A DNA stretch of 64,000 nt from Pseudoduganella violacea (GTDB lineage: Bacteria > Pseudomonadota > Gammaproteobacteria > Burkholderiales > Burkholderiaceae_D). The stretch lies in NCBI RefSeq assembly GCF_014191875.1, contig NZ_JACHXD010000001.1, positions 372,001 through 436,000 on the forward strand. Reading direction: 5' to 3'. Made by a program: the position numbers and the translations under genes. The notes under the pieces are model-generated. The model was not told the DNA's origin. It saw only the letters and a program-made list of their open reading frames with translations, and searched no databases. Below are positions 15,578 to 24,384 of this stretch, one piece after another; position 1 is the stretch's first letter; the number at the start of each line of letters is the position of its first letter.

Positions 15578-15606
15578 CTTATAAGCAAGGCCGAAAAGCC
15601 TGTCAA
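15578..15606 (-). promoter_or_regulatory. Sigma-70 promoter of the PDZ/GAF gene
   Basis: On the minus strand TTGACA (complement of 15601-15606), a 17-bp spacer, then TATAAG (complement of 15578-15583), about 40 bp upstream of the start at 15538. This is one of the best consensus promoters in the window. Confidence 0.7.
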
Positions 15607-15752
15607 ATCAAGGTGATAGCCGGCATGCATGCTTTGTGCTGATTATAGGAGATGGCTTGCGGCAGGGCGAGGGGTTGCTGCATGGAATCATACTTTTCGT
15701 TGTAAAAGAAAAGCATTGCTTGATGAAATATAAATCTTTATTAACCGCCAGA

Positions 15753-18700
15753 CTACTCGCCCATGGTGGCGCGGCTGTCGCTCGGCGCGTTTGCGCCGCG
15801 GCTTGGCGCGCCAGCAAGGCCGCCCGCCTCCTCGCGCTCCAGCCAGCTGCGACCGCACTCCAGCACCCGCTGCAGCTCGCGCCGCACGGCGGCAAAGGCG
15901 GCCGGCAAATCCGCCTCGGCGCCGGAGCCGATCGCCGTTTCCGCTTCCAGCGTGGCGCGGATCAGACGCTTGGCGCCCAGCGTGCCGACCGCGCCGCGCA
16001 GGCCGTGGAAGATGCGCGCCGCGTCGGCGGCGCGTCCCTCGCTCAGGGCTTTGTCGGCATCGTCGGCCGGCTGCATGCCGCCGTTCAGCGCGCCGCGCAC
16101 CATCTTGAACATCACCGCGCGGCCCTTGGCGTCCTTGCCCATCACGCGCATCAGGCTATCCATGCTGAAGACCTGTTCGCTGGCCGCATCGGCCGGCGCC
16201 GCAGCTGCCGCCTGCTCCGTCGGCGCCGCCGGCGGCAGCGCCGCCGCCAGGGCCGTGGCGGTGGAAACGGTCGAGGTGACGGCGGCGGCCAGGGGCAGGG
16301 GAGAGGCCGGCGCCAGCACCGTGCCGCCCGCGCCGCTGCCGTCGCCGGCGCGCGGCAGGCGGCGCCGCTCTGGCAGGTGGCGCGCGATCACGGCCATCAT
16401 TTCCTCCACCACCACGGGCTTGGCGATAAAGTCGCTGATGCCGGCCCGCATGCAGCGGTCGCGCTCCGAGGCCAGCACGCCCGCCGTCATGGCGATCACC
16501 GGCAGCTCCAGCCGCAATTCGCGGCGGATGATTTCCGTCGCCGTGAAGCCGTCCAGCACCGGCATCTGCATATCCATCAGCACCACGTCGTAATTGTCCG
16601 ACTCCGCGCGCAACACATCGACCGCCTGCTGGCCGTCGCCCACCACGTCCAGTGTGGCGCCGGCGTGCTCCAGGATGCCGCGCGCCACCGCCTGGTTCAG
16701 CAGATTGTCTTCCACCAGCAGGAAGTGCACGCCCACCAGGAGGTTGCGCGCGCCGTTCTGTGCGCTGCGTTCATCGCCGCCGTTCTTCGCCACCACCGCC
16801 TGGTGCAGCGCTTCGAACAGGCTGGAGCTGGTGATCGGCTTGACCAGCACCACGTCCGCCTCCGGCGTGCCCGAAATGTCCTCCAGCTGGTCGCGCGCGA
16901 AGGCGTTCACCATCACCACGATGGGTTGGCTGCGCGTGCCGGCCTGCAGTCGGATCGCCTTGGCCGCCGCCAGGCCGTCCATGCCCGGCATATGCCAGTC
17001 GGCCATCACCACATCGTAGGGATGCGGCACCTGCAGCGCGGCCTGGTACTGGCGGATCGCCGCCTCGCCGCAATCGACTTCGTCGGCCTCCCAGCCCCAG
17101 GCCGTGATCAGGCGGCTCACCATTTCGCGGCTGGTGCGGTTGTCGTCGGCCACCAGCACGCGCAGCGGGCCGATGGAAGGGCGGCGCGTTTCCTCGGTGC
17201 GATTGGACAGCGCATAGAACGTCAGCTCGAACCAGAAATGGCTGCCGCTGCCGGGCGCGCTGCGCAGGAAGATTTCGCCGCCCATCAATTCGATCAGGCT
17301 CTTGGTGATCGCCAGTCCCAGGCCGGTGCCGCCGAAGCGCCGCGTGATGCTTTCGTCGCCCTGCGAGAAGGCGGTGAACAGCTGCGCCTGCCTTTCCTCG
17401 CTGATGCCGATGCCGGTATCGCGCACGTCGAAGCGCAGGCTGACCTGATCCTCTTGCTGCGGCTGGCGTTCGCTGCGCCGCACGCTGACCACCACCTCGC
17501 CCTGTTCGGTGAACTTGATCGCGTTGCCGGCCAGGTTGACCAGGATCTGCTGCAGGCGCAGCGCATCGCCGTACAGCAGCTTGGGCACGTCCGGCTCCAC
17601 CACCACCGCCAGCTCCAGTTCCTTTTCGCTGGCGTTCATCGTCATCGTCGTCGCCAGCGTGCCCATGGCCTCGTCCAGGTCGAACTCCACCGGCGCCAGT
17701 TCCATGCGGCGCGCCTCGATCTTGGAGAAGTCGAGCACATCGTTGAGGATGCCCATCAGCGAATGGCCGGCCGTCTTCACCATCGACAGGTATTTGCGCT
17801 GCTGCGGCGTGAGCGGCGTGTTCCCCAGCAGGTAGACCATGCCCAGCACCGCATTCATCGGCGTGCGGATTTCATGGCTCATGTTCGCCACGAAATCGCT
17901 CTTGGCGCGGTTGGCCGCCTCGGCGCGGTCGCGTTCATGCTCCAGATGCGCGTCGGCCTGCAGGCGTTCGTGCATCAGGTCATTGAAGGCCTGGGTCAGT
18001 TCGCCGATTTCGTCCTGGTGGCTGAGCGGAAGCGGCGTAAAGCGCGAAGGGGTGGAGCGCAAGGCCATGATGGCGTTGCGCAGCCGGCCCACGGGCGCCA
18101 GCAGGCGCAGCGTGAGCCAGCTCAGGACCGCCGCCGCGCCCAGCGCCGCCACCAGCGTGATGGCGCCCAGCCGGTACAGCGCGCCCTCGAACGGCGCGAA
18201 GGCTTCGTCCACCGGCAGCGACGCGCCCAGCACCCAGTTCACCGTCTGCAACGCCTTATAGCTGTTCAGGGCTTGCAACTGGCTGGAACCGGTGCTGATG
18301 ACCGTGCCTTCGAAGTTTTCGTTTAAAGCCTGGCTGGTGGACGGATTGGCGTTGGGCGGCCGCGGCTGGAGCATGCGCGCCGGATCGGGATGCAGCACAT
18401 ACACGGGGTTCTCGCCGCGCGTCAGCGCGTAGTAGAAGCCGGTCTTGCCCACCTTGGCCGTGCGCAGATTGCCCAGCATATTGTTCTGGTACAGCTGCAA
18501 GGCGCCCATCAGCACGCAGACGATTTCGCCGTTGGCGTCGAAGACCGGCGCCATCACCTGGATCAGCGGCTTGCCATGGGTGCGGCCCAGCACCGGATCG
18601 CCAATCATCGGCTTGCGCCCGGCCATCACCTGCTGGAAGTAGGCGCGATCGGCCACATTGCGGCCCGCGCGGCCCTGCATGCGCGGCAGGTCGGCCACCA

Positions 18701-19028
18701 CCAGGCCGTCGCGGTTGACGATGATGATATCGTCGAATAAGGTCAGCATGGCGCGCTGGCCATAGTAGGCGCGCAGCGCCGCCTCGTCATTGGCGATGGC
18801 CGGCGGTTGCATGCGCGCCGATTCGGCGATGATGTCGAGCAGCATCTGCAGCTTGCCGTCGAGTTCTTCGGCCGTGTGCTGGATCAGGGCATTCTGCTGG
18901 GCGAACAGCACGCGCGTGAAGTCTTGCTTCATGCGCTGGATCTGCAAGGCGGATACCAGCGCGATAATCACTATCGACGTGATACTCGTTGCGAGGGCGA
19001 CCTTGACTTTGATACCGAGGGGTTTCAT
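15753..19028 (-). CDS. Hybrid sensor histidine kinase (Cache-HAMP-HisKA-HATPase-REC-REC-HPt)
   Basis: A 1091-residue membrane kinase. TM1 is about residues 10-28, followed by a double-Cache-type periplasmic domain to about 285, TM2 about 286-308, and HAMP. The HisKA domain carries phosphorylatable His385 (ANMSHEIRTPMN), followed by the ATPase domain with GTGLGL-type boxes. Two receiver domains have phospho-accepting Asp677 (MADWHMPGMDG) and Asp819 (LMDMQMPVLDG). A Pro/Ala-rich linker leads to a C-terminal HPt domain with His1008 (RIFHGLRGAVGTLGA). All relay residues are present, so a complete phosphorelay can run within one chain. No cognate DNA-binding response regulator is adjacent. The start at 19028 places TM1 correctly. 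The ligand is unknown; Cache domains bind small metabolites. Confidence 0.88.
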   Translation of the reverse strand: MKPLGIKVKVALATSITSIVIIALVSALQIQRMKQDFTRVLFAQQNALIQHTAEELDGKLQMLLDIIAESARMQPPAIANDEAALRAYYGQRAMLTLFDDIIIVNRDGLVVADLPRMQGRAGRNVADRAYFQQVMAGRKPMIGDPVLGRTHGKPLIQVMAPVFDANGEIVCVLMGALQLYQNNMLGNLRTAKVGKTGFYYALTRGENPVYVLHPDPARMLQPRPPNANPSTSQALNENFEGTVISTGSSQLQALNSYKALQTVNWVLGASLPVDEAFAPFEGALYRLGAITLVAALGAAAVLSWLTLRLLAPVGRLRNAIMALRSTPSRFTPLPLSHQDEIGELTQAFNDLMHERLQADAHLEHERDRAEAANRAKSDFVANMSHEIRTPMNAVLGMVYLLGNTPLTPQQRKYLSMVKTAGHSLMGILNDVLDFSKIEARRMELAPVEFDLDEAMGTLATTMTMNASEKELELAVVVEPDVPKLLYGDALRLQQILVNLAGNAIKFTEQGEVVVSVRRSERQPQQEDQVSLRFDVRDTGIGISEERQAQLFTAFSQGDESITRRFGGTGLGLAITKSLIELMGGEIFLRSAPGSGSHFWFELTFYALSNRTEETRRPSIGPLRVLVADDNRTSREMVSRLITAWGWEADEVDCGEAAIRQYQAALQVPHPYDVVMADWHMPGMDGLAAAKAIRLQAGTRSQPIVVMVNAFARDQLEDISGTPEADVVLVKPITSSSLFEALHQAVVAKNGGDERSAQNGARNLLVGVHFLLVEDNLLNQAVARGILEHAGATLDVVGDGQQAVDVLRAESDNYDVVLMDMQMPVLDGFTATEIIRRELRLELPVIAMTAGVLASERDRCMRAGISDFIAKPVVVEEMMAVIARHLPERRRLPRAGDGSGAGGTVLAPASPLPLAAAVTSTVSTATALAAALPPAAPTEQAAAAAPADAASEQVFSMDSLMRVMGKDAKGRAVMFKMVRGALNGGMQPADDADKALSEGRAADAARIFHGLRGAVGTLGAKRLIRATLEAETAIGSGAEADLPAAFAAVRRELQRVLECGRSWLEREEAGGLAGAPSRGANAPSDSRATMGE

Positions 19029-19152
19029 ACAGGCCTTTGTGCAGGGAGCGCTGGGAAATTCTCCTATCAAAGGCCGGGCTTGGCAAGGCTGGCACGCCAC
19101 ACGCTACAAACGGCCGCGCGCGGCGGCCCTTGCGTACCGCGCGCGCTGGCGA

Positions 19153-19914
19153 TTACGGCTGCTGCAGCGCGGCCAGGATCACCTCCGCCACCTGCTTCGG
19201 CTGCGACAGCATCGGCACATGGCTGCTCGCCAGCGTCGTCACTTTCGCCTGCATGCGCTTGGCGAAGTCCTGCTGCAGGGCGGGCTGGATCATGCGGTCC
19301 TTGCTTGCCACGATGTAGTAGCTTGGCTTGGCGGTCCAGGCGGCGGTGCTGAGCGGCTCGCCGAAAGCCTTGCTATTGATCGGCCCCTGGGTGGCGGCGA
19401 TCAGGCGCTGCTCGGCCGCGCTCACGTCCTGGGCGAAATTGGCGGCCACCGAGGCGGCGGGCAGGCTCAGATAGCCGGCGCTATCGGCTTGCAAGGTGGC
19501 GACGCCGACCGACACGCCATGCTCCTTGCCCAGCGCACCCACGGCTTCGCCCACCTGCGGCGCAAAGGCCGCCACATACACCAGGGCTTTCACCTTGTCG
19601 CTGGCGCCGGCTTCGCTGATCACGGCGCCGCCCCAGGAATGGCCCACCAGCACCACCTTGCCGCTCTGCGCTTCGATGACGCGGCGGGTCACGGCCGCAT
19701 CGTCGGCCAGCGAACTCAAGGGGTTCTGCACCGCGACCACCTTCACGCCCTTGGCCTGCAGCAGGGGGATCACTTTCTGCCAGCTGGAGCCGTCGGCGAA
19801 GGCGCCATGCACCAGCACCACGGTGGTGTCGCTGGCGGCGGCGTGGGCCGGAATCAGGCTGGCGCCGGCCAGCAGGGTGGAGGCGAACAGGGCGGTACGG
19901 ATGGAGCGGTTCAT
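19153..19914 (-). CDS. Exported alpha/beta hydrolase
   Basis: A 253-residue hydrolase with a cleavable signal peptide (about residues 1-27, ending IPAHAAA). The oxyanion motif VLVHGAF is followed by the nucleophile Ser93 in GHSWGG. The acid is probably the Asp in SKDRMIQP and the base the His in SSHVPMLS. The compact shape resembles the salicylate-esterase/EstC-like group often annotated as alpha/beta fold hydrolase. The substrate is unknown. Its 5' region carries a TGCTTAG...CTAAGCA palindrome that an OhrR/MarR regulator encoded 1 kb away might bind. Confidence 0.8.
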   Translation of the reverse strand: MNRSIRTALFASTLLAGASLIPAHAAASDTTVVLVHGAFADGSSWQKVIPLLQAKGVKVVAVQNPLSSLADDAAVTRRVIEAQSGKVVLVGHSWGGAVISEAGASDKVKALVYVAAFAPQVGEAVGALGKEHGVSVGVATLQADSAGYLSLPAASVAANFAQDVSAAEQRLIAATQGPINSKAFGEPLSTAAWTAKPSYYIVASKDRMIQPALQQDFAKRMQAKVTTLASSHVPMLSQPKQVAEVILAALQQP

Positions 19915-19945
19915 GGTGCTTCCTTTCAGTTAAATTGATCGCTAT

Positions 19946-19963
19946 TGCTTAGTGCGCTAAGCA
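19946..19963. promoter_or_regulatory. MarR/OhrR-like palindrome upstream of the hydrolase
   Basis: TGCTTAG-TGCG-CTAAGCA, perfect 7-bp arms, 32 bp before the hydrolase start. A related half-conserved copy, GTTAGCGCGCAAG, lies near 19989-20001. TTAG(T/C)GCGCTAA-type sites are common for MarR-family repressors. Confidence 0.5.
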
Positions 19964-20033
19964 TGACGTAAATGTAGTGTATTAATCGTTAGCGCGCAAG
20001 TTGTTTTTGAAAATTGGCGAAAATTCAACCGAG

Positions 20034-20753
20034 TTACCAATGAACCGGTTTTTGGATAGGCTTTTTTCTCGTCGGAACGATAGGTGGAAGCTGCGCCTGC
20101 AGAAGCTGATCGTCCGAAAGGCTCGGCGCGATCCAGTCTGAGAATTTCGCAAGCGAGCCACTTGTCCTTCGATAAACAGGCCCGCCAGATATGGAAGGGC
20201 GAATCGGCACTACCAAGCCGATCATGATGTCGGGGAAGTCCTCCCGGATGGCAACCAAGGCAGGTTCGGCGTCACTATCATTGGAGACTAGAATCACACG
20301 GGAAACCGTGCGTTTGCAGACATCCCGATACATGTGTAGTGCTAGATTGACGTCCGTTTTCTTTTCTTCCAGTTTCCAGACTCTGGTCCGGTTTGTACGG
20401 TCATACGGCAGGCCAGCAACAAAGCACGGTAACAAGGTGCCACTCTTGTCATAAGCATGGGTGCCATAAACCAGATCAAAACGATCGGGATAGCTGGCCT
20501 TCAGAGCGCGATGGTAAGCGGATTGCGCTTCGACAGATGCCTTGCCATGGCTGGCGAAGTTGGCTAAAGCAGGAGCGGTGAAAAAACGCACCATTGCCAG
20601 GCTTTCATTCTGGTCGCGTTGTGCCAGCATGGCATCGAAAAGCCGTACCAGATCAAGCCATTTGTAAGACGTGCCGCGCAGTCTGCCATAGTAGAGATTG
20701 TAGCCATCGACGTACACGGCTGTCTTTCTCGGGCTTTTTGCACTGGCAGGCAT
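20034..20753 (-). CDS. NYN-domain protein (PIN-like ribonuclease fold)
   Basis: A 239-residue cytoplasmic protein. The NYN fold is shown by the N-terminal strand and acidic site AVYVDGYNLYYG (Asp16), the middle motif EEKKTDVNLALHMYRD and ILVSNDSDAEPAL. Together these give the cluster of Asp residues that binds metal in this fold. NYN proteins are predicted or shown RNases acting on RNA, some in defence or stress settings. The start at 20753 has GGAGGAAG upstream. Base composition is visibly less GC-rich than neighbouring genes, suggesting recent acquisition. It is monocistronic. A hairpin with T-tracts lies just before its ribosome site. Confidence 0.75.
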   Translation of the reverse strand: MPASAKSPRKTAVYVDGYNLYYGRLRGTSYKWLDLVRLFDAMLAQRDQNESLAMVRFFTAPALANFASHGKASVEAQSAYHRALKASYPDRFDLVYGTHAYDKSGTLLPCFVAGLPYDRTNRTRVWKLEEKKTDVNLALHMYRDVCKRTVSRVILVSNDSDAEPALVAIREDFPDIMIGLVVPIRPSISGGPVYRRTSGSLAKFSDWIAPSLSDDQLLQAQLPPIVPTRKKPIQKPVHW

Positions 20754-20778
20754 GACTTTTGTCTTCCTCCAAATGTGA

Positions 20779-20804
20779 AAAAGCCGCCCAACTGAGCGGC
20801 TTTT
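20779..20804. terminator. Symmetric hairpin with A/T flanks in the leader of the NYN gene
   Basis: AAAAGCCGC (20779-20787) pairs with GCGGCTTTT (20796-20804) around 8 nt. Read on the minus strand, it ends about 25 bases before the NYN start, so it could terminate transcription from upstream or attenuate the NYN mRNA itself. Confidence 0.55.
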
Positions 20805-20882
20805 CCTTCTCAAGCAAAGCCAAGCGAATGACAGCGCAAGAGATGAGTGGTATTTCCAGTGTGAGTTGTAGCGCGGGGATTG

Positions 20883-21335
20883 TCAACTACCTCCCTTGCC
20901 GCGCGCGTCGAGATTGGCGCTCAACTGGTCCAGGCCGCTCATCAGGGCCAGGGCTTCGTCCAGGCTGATGCCGCAGCCGTCGACGATGGCTTGCGCCACC
21001 TCCACGCCCTGGGCGCGCAGGGCGCGGCCGGCCTCGGTCAGGGTCAGCACGCGGTTGCGCTCGTCGCGCGGGTCGCGTTCGCGCAACAGATAGCCTTCGG
21101 CTTCCAGGCGCTTGACCAGCGGCGTCACCGAGCCGGAATCCTGCTGCAGGCGTTGGGCCAGATCCTTGATGCCCAAGCCTTCCTCCTCCCACAGCAAGAC
21201 CATCACCAGATACTGGGGATAGGTCAGGTTCAGCGCGCTCAGCAGGGGCTTGTAGAGCTGCGTCATCTTCAGCGATGTCGAATACAGCTTGTAGCACAGG
21301 TGCTGGGCCAGGGTGGGTGGGTTTTTCTTCGGCAT
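20883..21335 (-). CDS. ohrR: MarR-family regulator, OhrR type
   Basis: A 150-residue winged-helix repressor. The N-terminal LCYKLYSTS places Cys14 where OhrR has its peroxide-sensing cysteine. LTYPQYLVMVLLWEEEGLGIKDLAQRLQQDSGSVTPLVKRLEAEG followed by RDPRDERNR is the OhrR-type helix-turn-helix and wing. OhrR proteins derepress organic-hydroperoxide defence genes on Cys oxidation. The usual partner ohr is not in the window. The nearest candidate target is the exported hydrolase 1 kb downstream. The start at 21335 was chosen because OhrR leaders begin a few residues before the LC motif. Confidence 0.75.
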   Translation of the reverse strand: MPKKNPPTLAQHLCYKLYSTSLKMTQLYKPLLSALNLTYPQYLVMVLLWEEEGLGIKDLAQRLQQDSGSVTPLVKRLEAEGYLLRERDPRDERNRVLTLTEAGRALRAQGVEVAQAIVDGCGISLDEALALMSGLDQLSANLDARGKGGS

Positions 21336-21558
21336 GGGGCTAGCGTGGGTTTCAGGACAATATGGGGCGTAGCCTAGCAAAAAAATGTCGCCGCCGCGAC
21401 CCGCGCCGGCCCCCGCCGCCTCCCAGAACTTGCCAAATGCACATTTTCGATAGGGAATAGTTGATCATCTGACTCCAGCTTTCATATCATTCGCGGCGCG
21501 TTGTCTCACGATGCAGTAAACTGGCAGCTACGCCCAGTTGCGCTACTGCAATCAAATC

Positions 21559-22317
21559 ATGACACAAGAGCATCAAATCCTAGCCATGCCAGGCATGACC
21601 GTCGAAAACCTGCGGGCCAAATGCGCCACCTGCAGCATGCACCAGCTCTGTCTGCCGATGGGCCTGGACATGGGGGATATGGACAAACTGGACCAGATCA
21701 TCGGCCGCCGCCGCAAGGTCGTACGCGGCGGTACCCTGTTCCGCATCGGCGATCCCTTCACCAACCTGTATGCGATCCGTCTGGGCCATTTCAAGACCTA
21801 CCAGATCAATGCCAACGGTTCGGAGCAGGTGACGGGCTTCCAGATGGCCGGCGAGCTGCTCGGCATGGACGCCATCAGCGCCGACCGCCACCACTGCAGC
21901 GCCGAGGCGCTGGAAGACAGCGAAGTCTGCGAGATCCCGTTCTCCAGCCTGGAGCAGCTGCTGCGCGATATGCCGACTTTGCTGCGCCACTTCCACCGCA
22001 TGATGAGCCAGGAAATCACGCGCGAGCAGAGCGTGATGCTCCTGCTCGGCAATATGCAGGCGACCCAGCGCTTCGCCGCCTTCCTGGTCAACCTGGCCTC
22101 GCGCTACGAGGCGCGCGGCTATTCCGCGACCGCCTTCCAGCTGCGCATGTCGCGCGAGGAAATCGGCAACTACCTGGGCCTGACCATCGAGAGCATCAGC
22201 CGCCTGCTGGCCAAGTTCAAGAAGGAAGGCCTGATCCGTGTCAGCAACCGCGAGATCGAAGTGCTCAATCCGACCAAGTTGAAAGCGATCACCGCCGGCA
22301 CCGAAGTCTGCAACTGA
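21559..22317 (+). CDS. fnr: FNR-type oxygen-sensing transcriptional regulator
   Basis: A 252-residue Crp/FNR activator of the low-oxygen response. The N-terminal cluster motif has Cys22, Cys25 and Cys31 (CATCSMHQLC), with a fourth ligand, Cys113 (DRHHCSAEAL), matching the E. coli FNR set that binds an oxygen-labile [4Fe-4S] cluster. The cyclic-nucleotide-like beta roll is followed by the dimer helix and the DNA-binding helix MSREEIGNYLGLTIESISRLLAKFKKEG, whose E-x2-S-R reads TTGAT half sites. It converges on the cco cluster, whose promoters carry TTGAT-N4-ATCAA boxes. The start at 21559 is preferred to the GTG/ATG options upstream. Confidence 0.92.
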   Translation: MTQEHQILAMPGMTVENLRAKCATCSMHQLCLPMGLDMGDMDKLDQIIGRRRKVVRGGTLFRIGDPFTNLYAIRLGHFKTYQINANGSEQVTGFQMAGELLGMDAISADRHHCSAEALEDSEVCEIPFSSLEQLLRDMPTLLRHFHRMMSQEITREQSVMLLLGNMQATQRFAAFLVNLASRYEARGYSATAFQLRMSREEIGNYLGLTIESISRLLAKFKKEGLIRVSNREIEVLNPTKLKAITAGTEVCN

Positions 22318-22349
22318 GGTCCGCGCGCTGCGGCGCCCACCCAAAAAAC

Positions 22350-22374
22350 AAAGCCCGGCAATGCCGGGCTTTTT
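22350..22374. terminator. Bidirectional terminator between fnr and ccoH
   Basis: AAAGCCCGGC-aat-GCCGGGCTTTTT: a 10-bp GC-rich stem with A-tract on one side and T-tract on the other, 33 bp after the fnr stop and 20 bp after the ccoH stop on the other strand. Confidence 0.85.
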
Positions 22375-22394
22375 GCTGTGCCGCCTGAAGCGGC

Positions 22395-22937
22395 TTAGTT
22401 GGCCGGCGCTGGCGCGTCGGCGCGGATTTCGATCTCGTGCTGGGCCGGCCATTGCCACACGCCTTCCAGGCGCCAGTCGCGCTTCTCGCCTTCCACCAGC
22501 ACTTGCCAGCGGCTGCGTTCGAGCAGGGCCAGGGGCGTGCCGAACACGCCGTCGGCGTCCGGCGCCACCGTCAGCACCACGTCTTTGGCGGGCTGGGTGG
22601 CGTGCGCCAGATGGATTTGCACGCTGCGCTCCTGGTGGCCGGCCGGCAGTTCCAGCTTGCCGGTCAGGACGCCGCGCGCGGCGTCATAACGCAGGCCCAC
22701 GGCCACGCCCAACGCCGTCGCGGCCTGGTCGCGCCGCAAGTCCTGGTTGATAGCCTTGCCCTTTTTGTAGTAGTCGCCCACCACCAGCGCGTCGGGCTGG
22801 GAGAAGGCCAGGTAGCCCAGGTACAGGCCACCCATGATGACGATGAAGGGGCCGAGCATCAGCAGCCATGGCCAGCGGTGGCGGTACCAGGGGAGGTTCG
22901 CGCCTTGCGGCGTATTCAGGCTCATTGCATTGCTCAC
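22395..22937 (-). CDS. ccoH: FixH-family cbb3 oxidase assembly protein
   Basis: A 180-residue membrane protein with one TM (WPWLLMLGPFIVIMGGLYLGYLAF) followed by the FixH signature DYYKKGKAINQDLRRDQAA and a periplasmic Ig-like domain. CcoH is needed for stable assembly of the cbb3 oxidase. The GTG at 22937 has AAGGAG six bases upstream. ATG codons at 22952 and 22925 are in frame but badly spaced from that site, so GTG is favoured. It is last in the ccoNOQPGH run. Confidence 0.85.
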   Translation of the reverse strand: MSNAMSLNTPQGANLPWYRHRWPWLLMLGPFIVIMGGLYLGYLAFSQPDALVVGDYYKKGKAINQDLRRDQAATALGVAVGLRYDAARGVLTGKLELPAGHQERSVQIHLAHATQPAKDVVLTVAPDADGVFGTPLALLERSRWQVLVEGEKRDWRLEGVWQWPAQHEIEIRADAPAPAN

Positions 22938-22979
22938 TTTCTGCTCCTTCATTCCGGCATTCTACTGCTTATCTGCCAC

Positions 22980-24362
22980 TTAACGGCGCGGCACGATAAA
23001 GACCGCGTTTTCCTTCACATGCAGGCTCGGATCGTCCACGGCCGTCACTTCCACCTGGATCTTGTTCGAGCCTTTGACGCCGGCGCCGTGGGCGGCGCGC
23101 ATGCGGATCGGCACGGCGCGCGTTTCGGTGGCCTGCAGCGTCACTTCCGGCGCCGTGGTCAGGGTCAGGCTATCCATGCCCGACACCTTGATGCGGAAGG
23201 TATGCGCCTGTTCGGTCGTATTCATCACTTGCAGACGGTAGACGTTTTCGATCATGCCGTCCTCCACCTCGCGGCCCATGGAGCCGCGGTCGCGGATCAC
23301 GTCCACCTTGAGCGGCGTGCGCACATACAGCGTCAGACAGACGGCGGCGACGATCAGGCCCAGGATCGAGGTGTAAATCAGCACGCGTGGACGCAGGGTG
23401 CGCTTGCGGATCTGTGCCGCGTCGTAACCCTTCTCCATCGCCATTTCGGTGCTGTAGCGGATCAGGCCGCGTGGCTGCTTGATCTTGTCCATCACGGTGT
23501 TGCAGGCGTCGACGCAGGCGGCGCAGCCGATGCACTCATACTGCAGGCCGTTGCGGATATCGATGCCGGTAGGGCAGACCTGCACGCACAGGCTGCAGTC
23601 GATGCAGGAGCCGCTGTCGGCTTTTTTGCCCAATGGAGCGCGTGGTTCGCCGCGTTTGGCATCGTAGGTGATGATCAGCGAGTCGCGGTCGAACATCGAG
23701 CTCTGGAAACGGGCGTAAGGGCACATGTATTTGCACACCTGTTCGCGCAGCCAGCCGGCGTTGCCGTAGGTGGCGAAGCTGTAGAACAGCACCCAGAACC
23801 ATTCCCATGGACCAAAGTCCAGGGTCTGCACGGCCGTGACCAGGCTCTTGATCGGGGTGAAGTAGCCGACGAAGGTGAAACCGGTCCACAGCGCCACGGC
23901 GCCCCAGATCAGATGCTTCGTGGTCTTCTTCGAGAATTTCTTGAGCGACGGGCCTTGCCTGTCGAGCGCCATGCGGGCGCTGCGCGGTCCTTCGATCTTC
24001 CTTTCGATCCACAGGAAGATTTCGGTATACACGGTTTGCGGACAAGAGAAGCCGCACCAGACCCGCCCCGCTATCGCCGTCGCCAGGAATAGCAGATAGG
24101 CGCAGATGATGAGCAGGGCGGCCAGATAGATAAAGTCCTGCGGCCACAACACCAGGCCGAAGATGTAGAACTTGCGCGCGCCCAGGTCGAACAACAGGGC
24201 CTGGCGGTCGTTCCACACCAGCCATGGCAGGCCGTAGAAAGCGAGCTGGGTGAGCCAGACGCACAGCCAGCGGATCGTGGCGTAGCGTCCCTTGGCCTCG
24301 CGCGGATAGATTTCCTCGCGAGGGGCGTACATCTTGATGACTTTAACTTCTGGCGCGTTCAT
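22980..24362 (-). CDS. ccoG: Cytochrome oxidase accessory protein CcoG (RdxA/FixG)
   Basis: A 460-residue membrane iron-sulfur protein, reported in other bacteria to reduce copper for cbb3 assembly. Five to six TM helices flank C103-GFS-C107-P, then a ferredoxin-like segment with two Cys groups (CIDCSLCVQVCP and CIGCAACVDACN, about residues 255-295). The C-terminal periplasmic domain has an Ig-like fold. It lies 22 bp after ccoP in the cco operon. Confidence 0.92.
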   Translation of the reverse strand: MNAPEVKVIKMYAPREEIYPREAKGRYATIRWLCVWLTQLAFYGLPWLVWNDRQALLFDLGARKFYIFGLVLWPQDFIYLAALLIICAYLLFLATAIAGRVWCGFSCPQTVYTEIFLWIERKIEGPRSARMALDRQGPSLKKFSKKTTKHLIWGAVALWTGFTFVGYFTPIKSLVTAVQTLDFGPWEWFWVLFYSFATYGNAGWLREQVCKYMCPYARFQSSMFDRDSLIITYDAKRGEPRAPLGKKADSGSCIDCSLCVQVCPTGIDIRNGLQYECIGCAACVDACNTVMDKIKQPRGLIRYSTEMAMEKGYDAAQIRKRTLRPRVLIYTSILGLIVAAVCLTLYVRTPLKVDVIRDRGSMGREVEDGMIENVYRLQVMNTTEQAHTFRIKVSGMDSLTLTTAPEVTLQATETRAVPIRMRAAHGAGVKGSNKIQVEVTAVDDPSLHVKENAVFIVPRR

Positions 24363-24384
24363 TGCAGCTTCTCTCGATTACTTC

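Noticed and set aside
15636-18326. Very long open frame (896 codons) on the + strand opposite the hybrid kinase
   Set aside because: It is antisense to a kinase with all catalytic motifs, its translation is a low-complexity His/Arg/Ala-rich string without any domain, and it has no ribosome site. This is a product of high GC content.
21461-21474. Possible FNR autoregulatory site upstream of fnr (TTGAT then CATC then TGACT)
   Set aside because: Only the left half site matches and the right half is absent, so it is too weak to report as a feature.
22395-22952. ATG at 22952 as start of ccoH
   Set aside because: It overlaps the AAGGAG that best serves the GTG at 22937.
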